Positions 51,254-62,652 of a DNA stretch of 64,000 bases are shown piece by piece (within the stretch, counting starts at the first letter, position 1; each line of letters starts with the position of its first letter). The notes below the pieces were generated by a model. The model was not told the origin of the DNA and did no database searches. It saw only the letters and a program-made list of their open reading frames with translations. Where the stretch lies: positions 1-64,000 of the forward strand of contig NZ_PZJX01000032.1 of the NCBI RefSeq assembly GCF_003034915.1, read 5' to 3'. Position numbers and translations under genes: made by a program. The DNA is from Mesorhizobium helmanticense. Lineage in GTDB: Bacteria; Pseudomonadota; Alphaproteobacteria; Rhizobiales; Rhizobiaceae.

Positions 51254-52309
51254 ATGAGCGAAATCAGAGTGGAGCGTCTCAGCAAGCGGTTCCACGAAAC
51301 CGCCGCGCTTGACGCCGTTTCGCTTGGCTTCGCTGCAGGATCCTTCACGGCGCTGCTCGGCCCGTCCGGGTGTGGCAAGACCACGATGCTGAGGCTGATC
51401 GCCGGCTTCGAGGCGCCCAGCGAGGGCAGCGTCTTCTTCGGCAAGGAACTAATGGCCGATCCGCGGCGGCAGGTGCCGCCGGAAGCGCGCGGCGTCGGGG
51501 TCGTCTTCCAGTCCTATGCGCTTTGGCCCCATATGGATGTCGCGGCAAACGTCGCCTATCCGCTCAAGGCCCGGCATGTCGAGCGCGGCGCAATCGCCGG
51601 CCGTGTCGGCGCTGTTCTCGACATCGTCGGGCTTGGCGGATTTGAAGGCCGCCGCATTGAGGAACTGTCCGGCGGCCAGCGTCAGCGCGTGGCGCTGGCG
51701 CGCTGCCTGGTGGCCGACGCCAGGATCATCCTGTTCGACGAACCGCTCGCCAATCTCGACATGCATCTGCGCGCCTCGATGGTCGATGCGTTTCGCGACA
51801 TCCATCGCCGCACCGGCGCCACCATCGTCTACGTCACTCACGACCAGGCCGAGGCCCTGGCATTGGCCGACCGTGTCGCCATCATGAGCCGGGGCAAGGT
51901 GTTGCAGGCGGCGGCGCCGCAGGAGGTCTACCGCGCGCCGGCCAATGCGACGATCGCCGGCTTTGTCGGGCGCGGGTCGATCGTTGCGGGGACGGTGGTC
52001 GATCCCGCCGGTAAGACCGCAACGGTCGACATAGCAGGGTATCGCCTCATGGCGCGAAGTGCCGGGACATCGGCGGGGCCGGCCCAGATCCTGCTGCGGC
52101 CGGAAGCGCTGCGGATTTCACCCGAAGGCATTCCGGCGACAGTGCTCGACAGCATCTATCGCGGCCCGGTCCATGAGGTGAGGCTGGCTTTGTCGGCACC
52201 GGAACAGGGATCACGGCAGGAACTGCTGATCGACAGCACAGAGACTTTGGCAGTCGGCCAGAAGGTGCACATCGCAGCCTCGGACGCGTGGGTGGTCCCC
52301 GACGTCTGA
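51254..52309 (+). CDS. ABC transporter ATP-binding protein (FbpC/PotA type)
   Basis: 351 residues. Walker A GPSGCGKTT, signature LSGGQRQR, Walker B IILFDEPLANLD, VTHDQAEALALADR and a C-terminal TOBE-like domain. This is the ferric/phosphonate/polyamine type. Its natural partners, the permease and binding-protein genes, are convergent and end 4 bases from its stop, an unusual tail-to-tail arrangement. Substrate is uncertain; see the binding-protein entry. Confidence 0.87.
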   Translation: MSEIRVERLSKRFHETAALDAVSLGFAAGSFTALLGPSGCGKTTMLRLIAGFEAPSEGSVFFGKELMADPRRQVPPEARGVGVVFQSYALWPHMDVAANVAYPLKARHVERGAIAGRVGAVLDIVGLGGFEGRRIEELSGGQRQRVALARCLVADARIILFDEPLANLDMHLRASMVDAFRDIHRRTGATIVYVTHDQAEALALADRVAIMSRGKVLQAAAPQEVYRAPANATIAGFVGRGSIVAGTVVDPAGKTATVDIAGYRLMARSAGTSAGPAQILLRPEALRISPEGIPATVLDSIYRGPVHEVRLALSAPEQGSRQELLIDSTETLAVGQKVHIAASDAWVVPDV

Positions 52310-52313
52310 ACGA

Positions 52314-54050
52314 TTATCGCCAGGGCAACACGCCCGCTGGAAGCCGCCGTCCGAACCGGTCGAGCACCAGCAGCAGGACGACGACAACGGCGATCGTGGA
52401 AACGGCGATCGCCGCGGCCTGCGTCCCCAGGCCGGCCTCCTCTAGGCTGAACAGCACCACGCCCAGCGTCTCGTTGCCGCTTGACCAGAGCAGGGCCGAG
52501 ACCGTCAGTTCGTTGAAGGCGCTCATGAAGACGAGCAGGCCGCCCGCCACGGCCGCGGGCGCCGCGAGCGGCGCGGTTATCGTCATGAGCCGACGAAGGG
52601 CGCCGGCTCCCGATACCGCCGCCGCCTCGTCGAGGTCACGTGAAATCTGCCCGACCGCAGTCGCCACCGGTTTCATGGCGAGCGTGAAAAACCGCATCAT
52701 ATAGGCGATCACGATGATCGACGCCGTTGCATAGAGGCTGCCGATCAGCGGCAGCGGGCGCAGGAAGAGCAGGATGCAGGCGATGGCAAGAACGACCCCG
52801 GGGACGGCATAGGGTAGGTCGACGATGCCGCCCAGGATGCGCTGCCAGCGCCAGCCGAGCCGTTCGAGCACTGCGGTCACCGGAATGACGCCGGCGGCGA
52901 GGATAAGCGCCGCGCCGCCGGCAAAAAGAATGGAATTGCGAAAGGCGCGGACCGTCGATGCCTGATGGACCAGAACCTCGGCATAGTTGGACGCAGTCAT
53001 CGTCTGCCAGCCGAGCGGCACGCCGAAGGACGGGACGAGCGACGTCGCCAGCAACGCGCAGGCCGGGAGCACCAGAATGAAGCCGATCACCAGCCAGCCA
53101 AGGCCGGCAAGTGGCAAGCGGTAGCGCCCGAGCTCGAAACGCGTCGGCGTGCCGGCGGTGAAGCGGTGCGCGGTGCCGCGCAGGGCCAGCGACTGGCAAG
53201 CGACACCGGCCAGCGCCAGCACGCCGACCAATACCGACAGCGCCGTGATCTGCGGCAGCACGCCGGGACCGAAGCTCGACAGGTCCTGATAAATCAGCGT
53301 CGGCAGCGTCAGATAGTTGACCGGCATTCCGAGCAGGGCCGGGATGCCGAAATTGCCGACGCCCGAGACGAACGCGAGCGCGGTCGCAGCCACGACATAC
53401 GGACGCACGACCGGTAGGACGATGGTCCACAGCACCGCCAGCGGCCCGGCGCCGGAAGCCCTGGCCGCTTCGACGAGATCGCGCGGGATCCGGGACAGAC
53501 CGGCCCGCAGCGTGATGAACACGATCGGCGCGTGCTGGACTGCGTAAAGCAGGATGATGCCGTTGCGGCCGAGCATCGGATTGGGTGTGCCTGGCGGCGG
53601 CGCCATGCCGGCCATGCCGAGAAGCGTGCTGGATGGGCCGAACAGATGCAGCCACGACAGGGCCGTGACCTGCGGCGCGATCATCAGTGGCAACAGCAGC
53701 AGAAAGCCGAGCGCCTTCCGCCCAGGCAGGTCGGTCGTCGTGACAGCGATGGCGAAGGGACCACCGAGGCAAAGCGCCAGCAGGGCGCCAAAAAAGGATG
53801 TGTCCAGCGTGTGCCACATCGCCCGCAAGGCGACCGGCTTGGCCAGGCGCTGGGCGAATGCACCGAAGTCGAGCTCGCCGCCCGGTGCGACAGCCGCGAT
53901 GACGAGCCTCACCATCGGCAGCAGGCTGAGCAGTGCGATCACCAGCAGGACGGCGAGCACCGATGCGCGAAACCCAGGCGTGGCTCGCGACATGTGCCAG
54001 CGTCGCGCCGGCACACGCTGCCCGGGGAGGATGTCCTCCGCGGACGACAC
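52314..54050 (-). CDS. ABC transporter permease, two fused MetI domains (FbpB type)
   Basis: 578 residues containing two MetI-like halves. The EAA loops are LVEAARASGAGPLAVLWTIV (first half) and LDEAAAVSGAGALRRLMTI (second half). Fusion into one polypeptide is normal for the FbpB/ThiP/PhnU group. It starts 18 bases after the binding-protein gene. It presumably pairs with the convergently encoded ATPase. An ATG 19 codons downstream is an alternative start. Confidence 0.87.
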   Translation of the reverse strand: MSSAEDILPGQRVPARRWHMSRATPGFRASVLAVLLVIALLSLLPMVRLVIAAVAPGGELDFGAFAQRLAKPVALRAMWHTLDTSFFGALLALCLGGPFAIAVTTTDLPGRKALGFLLLLPLMIAPQVTALSWLHLFGPSSTLLGMAGMAPPPGTPNPMLGRNGIILLYAVQHAPIVFITLRAGLSRIPRDLVEAARASGAGPLAVLWTIVLPVVRPYVVAATALAFVSGVGNFGIPALLGMPVNYLTLPTLIYQDLSSFGPGVLPQITALSVLVGVLALAGVACQSLALRGTAHRFTAGTPTRFELGRYRLPLAGLGWLVIGFILVLPACALLATSLVPSFGVPLGWQTMTASNYAEVLVHQASTVRAFRNSILFAGGAALILAAGVIPVTAVLERLGWRWQRILGGIVDLPYAVPGVVLAIACILLFLRPLPLIGSLYATASIIVIAYMMRFFTLAMKPVATAVGQISRDLDEAAAVSGAGALRRLMTITAPLAAPAAVAGGLLVFMSAFNELTVSALLWSSGNETLGVVLFSLEEAGLGTQAAAIAVSTIAVVVVLLLVLDRFGRRLPAGVLPWR

Positions 54051-54068
54051 CGCCGGCCGACCGGCGGG

Positions 54069-55043
54069 CTACTGGCTCATAACAGCGCCGAACTTTTCCT
54101 TGTTGGCGGCGTCGTTGGCGAGTGCGGCGGCCGCGTCGTAAGCCAGCACCTTGATCGACGAACGGTCGGGATAGCCGGCCGGCAAGGCAACGTCGGCGCG
54201 CGCCGGAATGTAGCCCATCTTGGCGGCAACCTCCTGGCCGTCCTTGGACAGCAGGAAATCGACGAAGGCCTTGGCGGCCTCGGTGTCCTTGGCCGTGGAC
54301 AGGATGGCGACCGGCTCGGTGACGGCAGAGACGCCCTCCTTGGGGAAGACGAATTCGACGGGAGCGCCCTTGGCCTTCTCGCGAATGGGCATGTAGTCGA
54401 CGATCATGCCGAACAGCTTGTCGCCGCCGCTGACGGCCTTCAGCACGTCGCCATTGCCGCCGCTCGCCTGGGCGCCGTTCTTGGCCAGCGCGTTGTAATA
54501 GTCCCAGCCCTCCGGCAAATTGCCGGTCAGCGTTACGGTGTGGATCATCGCGGCACCCGAGGTCAGCGGGCTCGGCATCGCGATGAGGCCCTTGGCTTCC
54601 GGCTTGGTAAGGTCTTCCCAGCTCGATGGCACGAAGGGCGCCTTGGTGTTGTAGACGATGCCGGTGGTGATCAGCTTGGTCGAGAAATAGGTCTTGTCCT
54701 TGTCATAGAGAGCCGCGTCGATGCCGGAGACATCGGCCTCGGGAAAGCTGAGCAGCCGGCCTTCCTTTTTCAATCCTTCCATGGTCACGACATCGGCGAT
54801 CAACAGCACATCGGCCTGCGGCTGGCCGGCCTCGATCTCGGCGCGCAGCTTGGCCAGGATCTTCGGTGTTCCATCGCGCACCCATTCGACCTTGATGCCG
54901 GGGTTCTTCGCCATGAAGGCATCGACGGTCTGCTGAGCGTCGGTGTTGGGCTGGCTGGTGTAGAGGACGAGCTTGCCGTCGGCAGCCGAAGCGCCTCCGA
55001 TGGCGGATGCCAGCAGCATGGTGGCGAGAACGATCTTGCGCAT
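54069..55043 (-). CDS. Ferric/aminoethylphosphonate-type ABC binding protein
   Basis: 324 residues from the ATG at 55043; a longer reading would translate the tandem repeat upstream. Signal peptide about 1-21 (ending GGASA). SBP_bac_6/AfuA fold: LVLYTSQPNTDAQQTVDAF, then DVLLIADVVTMEGLKKEGRL and GIVYNTKAPFVPSSW. The paired tyrosines that bind ferric ion in FbpA are not seen near the C-terminus, and MIVDYMPIREKAKGAPVEFVFP recalls the phosphonate-binding PhnS branch. Iron or an organophosphonate is possible. Confidence 0.83.
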   Translation of the reverse strand: MRKIVLATMLLASAIGGASAADGKLVLYTSQPNTDAQQTVDAFMAKNPGIKVEWVRDGTPKILAKLRAEIEAGQPQADVLLIADVVTMEGLKKEGRLLSFPEADVSGIDAALYDKDKTYFSTKLITTGIVYNTKAPFVPSSWEDLTKPEAKGLIAMPSPLTSGAAMIHTVTLTGNLPEGWDYYNALAKNGAQASGGNGDVLKAVSGGDKLFGMIVDYMPIREKAKGAPVEFVFPKEGVSAVTEPVAILSTAKDTEAAKAFVDFLLSKDGQEVAAKMGYIPARADVALPAGYPDRSSIKVLAYDAAAALANDAANKEKFGAVMSQ

Positions 55044-55056
55044 GGAAAACCCCACT

Positions 55057-55108
55057 TGGTGTGAAGAGACTGATTTAGTGCAAAGAGACAGGTTTAGTGC
55101 AAAGAGAC
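55057..55108 (-). repeat. Tandem 19-base repeat in the leader of the binding-protein gene
   Basis: Two perfect copies of TTTAGTGCAAAGAGAC (55074-55089 and 55093-55108) and one diverged copy (55057-55070), period 19 bases. They lie 14-65 bases upstream of the start at 55043. On the transcribed strand the unit reads GTCTCTTTGCACTAAA. Confidence 0.75.
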
Positions 55109-55297
55109 GGGCCCGGCTGGACACCGGACGCGGGAACGTTCTCCCTATCGCCGCAGGATAAACCTATTGTGACAAGCGGAGTCGACGATAATTCTCGGGT
55201 TCCCCGACGGCTCCAACGAGCCGCCCCGGGGAACTTTTGTTCTGCTAACGATTTTGGATGTATGGTGGAAAGCCGAACGGCCAGAAGGACATTGCCG

Positions 55298-55588
55298 ATG
55301 ACGACCAAACGCTATGCGATCCGCGTGCTCGCTCTCGCGATAGGCTGCAGCCTATCCGCCCCGGCCTTCGCAGGCGACAAGCACCGCGACCACCGGCACC
55401 GCGACCACCGGGTTCAATCCGAACGCTACGTTCCCGCCGAAGGCGACATCATCGACATCCTGTTCGGCGGCCCGCGCTACTATGACCAGCAGTTGTTCAC
55501 CACAGCCGCCGGTGCCTGCTCCTATCATCGGACAGGACCGGATGCGAACGCGCTGAACAAGATCAACGATCATCATTGCGGGAAATAG
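55298..55588 (+). CDS. Small His-rich exported protein
   Basis: 96 residues from the ATG at 55298. Signal peptide about 1-25 (ending PAFAG). The mature N-terminus is His/Arg/Asp-rich (DKHRDHRHRDHRVQ), then GDIIDILFGGPRYYDQQLF and two cysteines (GACSYHRT, HHCGK). The His-rich start may bind metal, which would suit the neighbouring ferric-type transporter, but this is inference. No known family. It is convergent with the dehydrogenase gene (nine-base gap). Confidence 0.68.
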   Translation: MTTKRYAIRVLALAIGCSLSAPAFAGDKHRDHRHRDHRVQSERYVPAEGDIIDILFGGPRYYDQQLFTTAAGACSYHRTGPDANALNKINDHHCGK

Positions 55589-55597
55589 GCGGTAGCT

Positions 55598-56683
55598 TCA
55601 GCGGCTGCCCGTCTGCTTCATCCGCTCGATGATCTCCGCCATCAGCGCCAGGTCGCGGCGTGAATCCGCGAGGTCAGTCAGGGGCTTCGTGCCGTCGGCG
55701 ATGTGGCGGTGGAAAACCTCGAGTTCATTCGAGAAAGCGTCACCATAGAGCGGCCCGAAGGTCCTGGTTACCGGGCCGAGTGGTCCGGCCTCCGTCACTT
55801 CGAGCCGCGTCGGCAGACTGCGGATGTAGGGCGTGTCGTAGATGATGCGGACCCGTTTGGTGTTCGACCGCACTTCGATCATGGCGTCGAACAGGCCGAG
55901 ATCGTCGACGACCGCGTCATACTGGCAGGCGAAATGGCCGTAGTCGAAGGTCACCGAGGTGTTGGCGCCACCATTGGTGCGGTGCGCGGCGAGCACGCGA
56001 ACCGGTTCGCCGATGAGCCCGCGCATCGCCGAAATATGATGCGAGGAAAGCGCGGTCAGGCCACGATAGGCGCGCACGAGGTCGGCCGGCGCATCGGCGC
56101 CCACGACTTCGCGGATCAGAGCGTCACGCTCCCTGGCGCCGCGCTCCAGCAGCGCCGGGTCAATATCCCGGGGATAGAGGATGTTCTGGCTTTTCCTAAG
56201 GAAGTGCCGGCCCTCGGAGATCAGGTCGAAGATGCGCACATGGGTGATGTCGGCAGCGTCGGGCAGTTCGTCTCTGGCCGCCAGATAGGCCGGTGCATAG
56301 CGGCGCATGTAGCCGACGAAGATCGTCCTGGCGTAGTTCGCCGTCAGCGCCAGCAATTCGTCGATCTCGCGCACCGTCAGGCAAGCGGGCTTCTCCAGCA
56401 GGATGTGCTTGTTGGCTGCCACGGCGGCGCGGACGAATCGGCTGTGGGTATCGTCGGACGACAGCACGAAGACCGCATCGATGTCGGGCGAATCGATCAG
56501 TGCTTCGGCCGTGTCGAAAGCCCTGGCGGTTGGATATTCGGAGGTGCAGAGCGCCACCAGGCTCGGTGAGACATCATGGACGCCCGCTATAACCCAGCGG
56601 TCGCGCTGGTCGGCCAAGACAGGCAGATGGATCGACTGCGCGACCTCGCCAAGACCCACAAGTCCGACACGGATTACCGCCAC
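55598..56683 (-). CDS. Gfo/Idh/MocA-family NAD(P)-dependent dehydrogenase
   Basis: 361 residues from the GTG at 56683, seven bases after AAAGGAG; the ATG at 56710 lies upstream of that site. Rossmann motif GLVGLGEVAQSIHLP is N-terminal and the conserved EKPACLT (about residue 95) follows. The C-terminal domain shapes the sugar site (TALSSHHISAMRGLIG). It probably oxidises a sugar or polyol imported by the adjacent CUT2 transporter, whose ATPase gene ends 57 bases upstream on the same strand. Confidence 0.86.
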   Translation of the reverse strand: MAVIRVGLVGLGEVAQSIHLPVLADQRDRWVIAGVHDVSPSLVALCTSEYPTARAFDTAEALIDSPDIDAVFVLSSDDTHSRFVRAAVAANKHILLEKPACLTVREIDELLALTANYARTIFVGYMRRYAPAYLAARDELPDAADITHVRIFDLISEGRHFLRKSQNILYPRDIDPALLERGARERDALIREVVGADAPADLVRAYRGLTALSSHHISAMRGLIGEPVRVLAAHRTNGGANTSVTFDYGHFACQYDAVVDDLGLFDAMIEVRSNTKRVRIIYDTPYIRSLPTRLEVTEAGPLGPVTRTFGPLYGDAFSNELEVFHRHIADGTKPLTDLADSRRDLALMAEIIERMKQTGSR

Positions 56684-56740
56684 TCGCAAACTCCTTTTTG
56701 TACCAATCAATTCGTGACAGGCCAGCCGGATCGGCAGCTC

Positions 56741-57501
<761 letters not shown>

Positions 57502-57505
<4 letters not shown>

Positions 57506-58503
57506 TTCTGGTACCGCATGATCAGGGCGGCCAGCACCACGATGGCGCCTACGGCGAGCGGCTGGTAGAAGGCCGAAACGCTGAGGAGGGTCAGTCCATT
57601 GACCAGCGCGGTGAGCATCAGCGCGCCGATCGCCGGCCCGAGAATGCTGGCGCGGCCGCCGAACAGGCTGACGCCGCCGAGCACCACCGCCGCCACGGAA
57701 TTGAGGAGAAGGCTGGTGTTGATCAGCGGCTCGGCCGAGCCGATGCGCGCCACCAGAAGCAGCGAGGCGATGCCGGCGCAGAAGCCTGAAATCGTATAGG
57801 CGGCGATCTTGACCCGGTTGGTGCGGATGCCGAGCGCGCCGGCGCTTTCGACCTGGCCGCCGGTGGCCAGCAGATGCACGCCGAAGCGGGTGTGGTAGAG
57901 CGCGATATGGGCGACGATGACGGCCGCGATCGCCACCCACACGGGATAGCCGAACGGCCCGAAGGAGCCGGAAGCGAGCTTGAGCAGGAAGGTGGAACCG
58001 ACCATCGTCGGCTCGCCGCCCGACAGGATCAGGCCGAGCCCGGTGATGCCCGAAAGCGTGCCGAGCGTCACCACGAAGTCGGGAATTTTCCCGGCGGTGA
58101 TGAGGACGCCATTGAGGAAGCCCACCGCGCTGGTGGCGATAACAGCCAAGACGCAGGCGAGGAAGATGCCATAGCCGGCGGCGTTGACGAGGCCGAGGAT
58201 GATGGCGCCCAGCATGACCGCGGCAGCCAGCGAGAGGTCGATGCCGGCGGTCGCCACGACGAAGGTCTGGCCGATCGACAATACGACCAGGATCGCCGCC
58301 GCCAGGAGCAGGGCCTGCAGATTGGCGATGCTGAGAAAGACCGGCTGGGCGATGCCGAAGACGATGACGAGGCCGACCAGGCCGACGACGGAGGCCCAGT
58401 CGGCCCAGAAGGAAGGATCCAGGAGGAGAGCCGACAGGGAGGGACGGCTCTCCTCCGCCGCGCCCGCGGTCTGCACGGGCGCGTTTTGTTCAGGAGTGCT
58501 CAC
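57502..58503 (-). CDS. CUT2 sugar ABC transporter permease (RbsC type)
   Basis: 333 residues from a GTG that overlaps the binding-protein stop (GTGA). A BPD_transp_2 permease with eight to ten helices; GGQVESAGALGIRTNRVK is the ATPase-contact loop and VVLGGVSLFGGRASILG lies in the C-terminal half. The N-terminal 35 residues are polar. It passes the sugar delivered by the next upstream gene's product. Confidence 0.87.
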
Positions 58504-59489
58504 TTCAACATCTCGCGGAAGGGATCGGGATAGTCGCCGCCGGGGGCCGGAAAGTTCTTCAGCGAGGCTTCGGCATTGTCCTTGTTGATCAAGAGCACCG
58601 GCGCCGGCACGTTGGCGGGCAGCTCCTTGCCCATGGCTGCTACCTTGCAGGCTTCGACGCCCATGGCGCCGACGACATAGGGATATTGCGCGACGGTAGC
58701 GGTGAGTTCGCCGGCGGCGATCGATTTCAGCGCGTCGACGATGCCGTCGAGGCCGATCACCTTGACGTCCTTGCCCGAGGTCTGCACGGCACGCTGGATG
58801 CCGAGCGCCATGATGTCGTTGGCGGCAAAGAAGCCGGCGAGATCGGGATGCGCGGCGAGGATGTCGGTCGCCGCCGTCAGAGCCTTCTCGCGGTCCCAGT
58901 CGGCGCTCACCATGACCACCACCTCGAGCTTGCCTTCGACGGCCTGCTTGAAGCCCTTGATGCGGGCATTGGAGCCGACGTCGCCGACGATGCCGGCGAC
59001 CAGCGCCACCTTGGAGCCGGCAGGCACCAGCTTCAGCATCTCCTCGCCGGCCAGTGCGCCGGCGGCGACATTGTCGGTGCCGATATAGGTCGAGATGGCG
59101 AAGCCGGCGGCCTTGGCCTGTTCGGCGTCGATGGTGCTGTCGATGTTGACGATCGGCTTCTTCTTCTGGGCGACGGGAACAAGCGCCTGCACCAGGTTGG
59201 ACACGCTGATCGGGTTGACCAGGTAGCAGTCGAAATCCTGCATCGCCATGGCGGTCAGCCGGTCGGCCTGACCGGTGGCGTCACCCATATTGGCGGCAGC
59301 CTGGACAGTGACGTTGACGCCGTCGGCCTTGGCCTGGTCCTCGATGCCCTTCTGCATGGTCTGGAAGAACGGATTGTCGAGGCCCTTGACGATGGCCGCG
59401 ACCTTCGCCGCGTCTTCGGCATGGGCCGGCATTGAAAGTGCGGTTGCAAACAGACCTGCGCCAAGCGTCAGGCAATTGAACATGCGCAT
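58500..59489 (-). CDS. CUT2 sugar ABC transporter binding protein (RbsB/AlsB-like)
   Basis: 329 residues. Signal peptide about 1-24 (ending PAHAE). Peripla_BP_4 fold: VKGLDNPFFQTMQKGIEDQA, NIDSTIDAEQAKAAG, STYIGTDNVAAG, FFAANDIMALGIQRA and GLDGIVDALKSI. It resembles RbsB/AlsB-like proteins for ribose or allose. First gene of the transporter operon, with a 325-base region upstream. The neighbouring epimerase- and ROK-kinase-like genes hint at a rare pentose or hexose. Confidence 0.86.
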   Translation of the reverse strand: MRMFNCLTLGAGLFATALSMPAHAEDAAKVAAIVKGLDNPFFQTMQKGIEDQAKADGVNVTVQAAANMGDATGQADRLTAMAMQDFDCYLVNPISVSNLVQALVPVAQKKKPIVNIDSTIDAEQAKAAGFAISTYIGTDNVAAGALAGEEMLKLVPAGSKVALVAGIVGDVGSNARIKGFKQAVEGKLEVVVMVSADWDREKALTAATDILAAHPDLAGFFAANDIMALGIQRAVQTSGKDVKVIGLDGIVDALKSIAAGELTATVAQYPYVVGAMGVEACKVAAMGKELPANVPAPVLLINKDNAEASLKNFPAPGGDYPDPFREMLK

Positions 59490-59814
59490 GCTTCGTCCTC
59501 CTCCTAATTGTTGGTTGCGTTATATCTGGCTCGTTTCTCGACGACCGGAATGCCTGTGCGGAGCGCGGCGACGGCCGGCCCGGCGCTTGCGGCAGCAGGC
59601 TGCCGACCAAAGGTCGATAGCCATACGGCTTGCAGATTCAGGGCCTGGGTCAGGCCACTTTTCGTATCAGGCATTTCTCCTCCCAGAGTGCCGACCGATG
59701 CAGGTCAGCATTTCCGCATGTTTTAGAAAAATTTAACACGCGTCAAGATTTAAAATGGTGTGCAGTGGCTTTTGATGTGCTGCGGTGCAACACATCAATG
59801 TCAGCGGCGGCGGC
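59490..59814. other. Control region upstream of the CUT2 operon
   Basis: No gene in 325 bases. An inverted repeat TTGATGTG (59772-59779) with CACATCAA (59791-59798) has a 11-base centre. An AT-rich stretch (about 59718-59757, with TTTAACACGCG and TTTAAAAT) may hold the promoter. The repeat could be an operator or the terminator of the orphan ATPase gene. Confidence 0.5.
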
Positions 59815-60898
<1,084 letters not shown>

Positions 60899-60906
<8 letters not shown>

Positions 60907-61930
60907 GGCTTGCCTCCCTGGCAGCGGCACGCTTGCTCGCGCCGTTGTCTTCGTCCTGCGCGATTGCCAGCGGCGCGCCCGGTTCGCCCTCCCACAGAAT
61001 CAGGCTTGCCGCGCCGATGAGGCCGGCCCGGTCGCCAAGCTCGGCCGGTACGATCGGCACGTCGCGATAGGCCGGCATCGCCCGCTGCCCGACGGTGGTC
61101 CTGATCCCTGGCGCGAGGAGATCGAAGCCATTGGCGAGGCCGCCGCCCATGACGATCAGGTCCGGCGAATAGAGATGAAGCAAATTGGTGAAGCCGATGC
61201 CGAGCCACTTCGCCTCGGCGTCGACCAGTTCGAGCGCGCTGACATCGCCGGCGCGCGCGGCTTCGACGACATGCCTGGCCGAGACGTCGCCGCCGCCGGA
61301 AAGACGCCGAAGCAGGGAACCGTCGCCCGGCGCCGTCAGTCGCGTGGCGCGGCGTCCGAGCGCGGTGCCGGAAGCGACGGCTTCGAAGCAGCCGACGGCG
61401 CCGCAGAAACAGCGATCGCCTTCGCCGGTGATGGTCATGTGGCCGATCTCGGCTGCCAGCCCGCGACGGCCATGATAGATATGGCCGTCGGCAACCACGC
61501 CGCCACCAATGCCGGTCGATACGGTGACGAACACCAGCGAGCCGCTGCCACGGCCGGCGCCGAAGCGCCATTCGCCGAGTGCCGCCGCGTTGGCGTCGTT
61601 CTCCAGCCGCACCGGCAGGCCAAATTGCCGGTTGAGAATGTCGATCAACGGAACATCGTGCCAGCCGGCCAACGTCGGCGGCCCGATGACGATCCCGGCT
61701 TTGGGATCGAGCGGTCCCGGCGCGCACATGCCGATGCCGGCGACCTTTGCCTGCGGGTGCTCCGCCAGCAGGGTTCCGGCCAGGGCAATAATCTGGCCGA
61801 TCACCGCTTCCGATCCCGCGCCCGCCATCGTCGGCGCCGAAACGCGCGCGGCAACGGCGCCGCCGCGTTCGACCAGCGCGCCACGCAGCTCCGTGCCGCC
61901 GAGATCGAAGGCAAGGGCGAGTTTTGTCAT
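60899..61930 (-). CDS. ROK-family sugar kinase
   Basis: 343 residues. ATP site DLGGTELRG (9-17), sugar-site ENDANAAALGE (110-120) with Asp112 as catalytic base, EIGHMTI (161-167) and zinc site CFCGAVGC (174-181). No helix-turn-helix, so it is an enzyme and not a repressor, unlike the ROK protein at 1-865. It phosphorylates a hexose or amino sugar; AlsK (allose) is in this family. Start and stop overlap both neighbours, so it is inside a tight operon. Confidence 0.87.
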
Positions 61931-62652
61931 CAGGCGGCGACCTTCAGCCCGTGCAGCCAGGCCATGCGCTGCGCAAGGTCGGGGTCGCCGAAAGCCAGCG
62001 AGCCCAGCACCACCGTCTCGGCGCCGGCGGCGCGCAGGCGCGGCACCGTCTCATGGCGGATGCCGCCATCGGCAGCGAGAATGATATCGGTTTCGCGCCC
62101 CGCCTTCTTCATCAGCGCGCGCGCCTCGACCAGGCGGTCGCAGGCCTGCTCGGACAGGCTCTGGCCCTTGACGCCGATCGAGGTGCCGAGGAGCGTCACG
62201 AATGCCACCTGCGCCAGGAACGGGGTGACCGCCGCGACTGGCGTCTCCAGCCTGAGCACGACGCCGGCCTCGGCGCCGAGCGCATGCGCCAGCCGGACGG
62301 CACGCAGGCCGGCCTCGCCGTTTTCGGCATGGACGCTGATCAGGTCGGCGCCGGCCTCGATGAACTGGCGTGTCTGCTCCTCGACGATCTCGGCTTCGAC
62401 CATCAGGTGGACATGGATCGGCTTGGCCGTCAGCCTGGCGATCCGCGCCACCAGATCGGGAAAGAACAGGAAGCCGGGGGTGAAACGGGCATCGGCGACG
62501 TCGATGTGATGCAGGTCGACGTAAGCGTCGATGCGCTTCAGGTCGCGCTCCATATTGGCAAGGTCCGCCGACCACAGGGAAAACTCGCCGAGCAGCCGGT
62601 TGCGCGGCAAGGCGGCGATGGCGGCAGGACCGGACAGGGATTTGGTCGTCAT
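61930..62652 (-). CDS. Ribulose-phosphate-3-epimerase-like protein (divergent)
   Basis: 240 residues. A TIM-barrel of the Rpe family: LHHIDVADARFTPG, IHVHLMVEA and LAADGGI match conserved strands. The usual VNPGFGGQ phosphate loop is replaced by LGTSIGVKGQ, and the second active-site His text is changed, so the substrate may not be ribulose 5-phosphate. Allulose-6-phosphate or another ketose phosphate is possible. It overlaps the ROK gene by one base and the hydrolase gene by four. Confidence 0.8.
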   Translation of the reverse strand: MTTKSLSGPAAIAALPRNRLLGEFSLWSADLANMERDLKRIDAYVDLHHIDVADARFTPGFLFFPDLVARIARLTAKPIHVHLMVEAEIVEEQTRQFIEAGADLISVHAENGEAGLRAVRLAHALGAEAGVVLRLETPVAAVTPFLAQVAFVTLLGTSIGVKGQSLSEQACDRLVEARALMKKAGRETDIILAADGGIRHETVPRLRAAGAETVVLGSLAFGDPDLAQRMAWLHGLKVAA

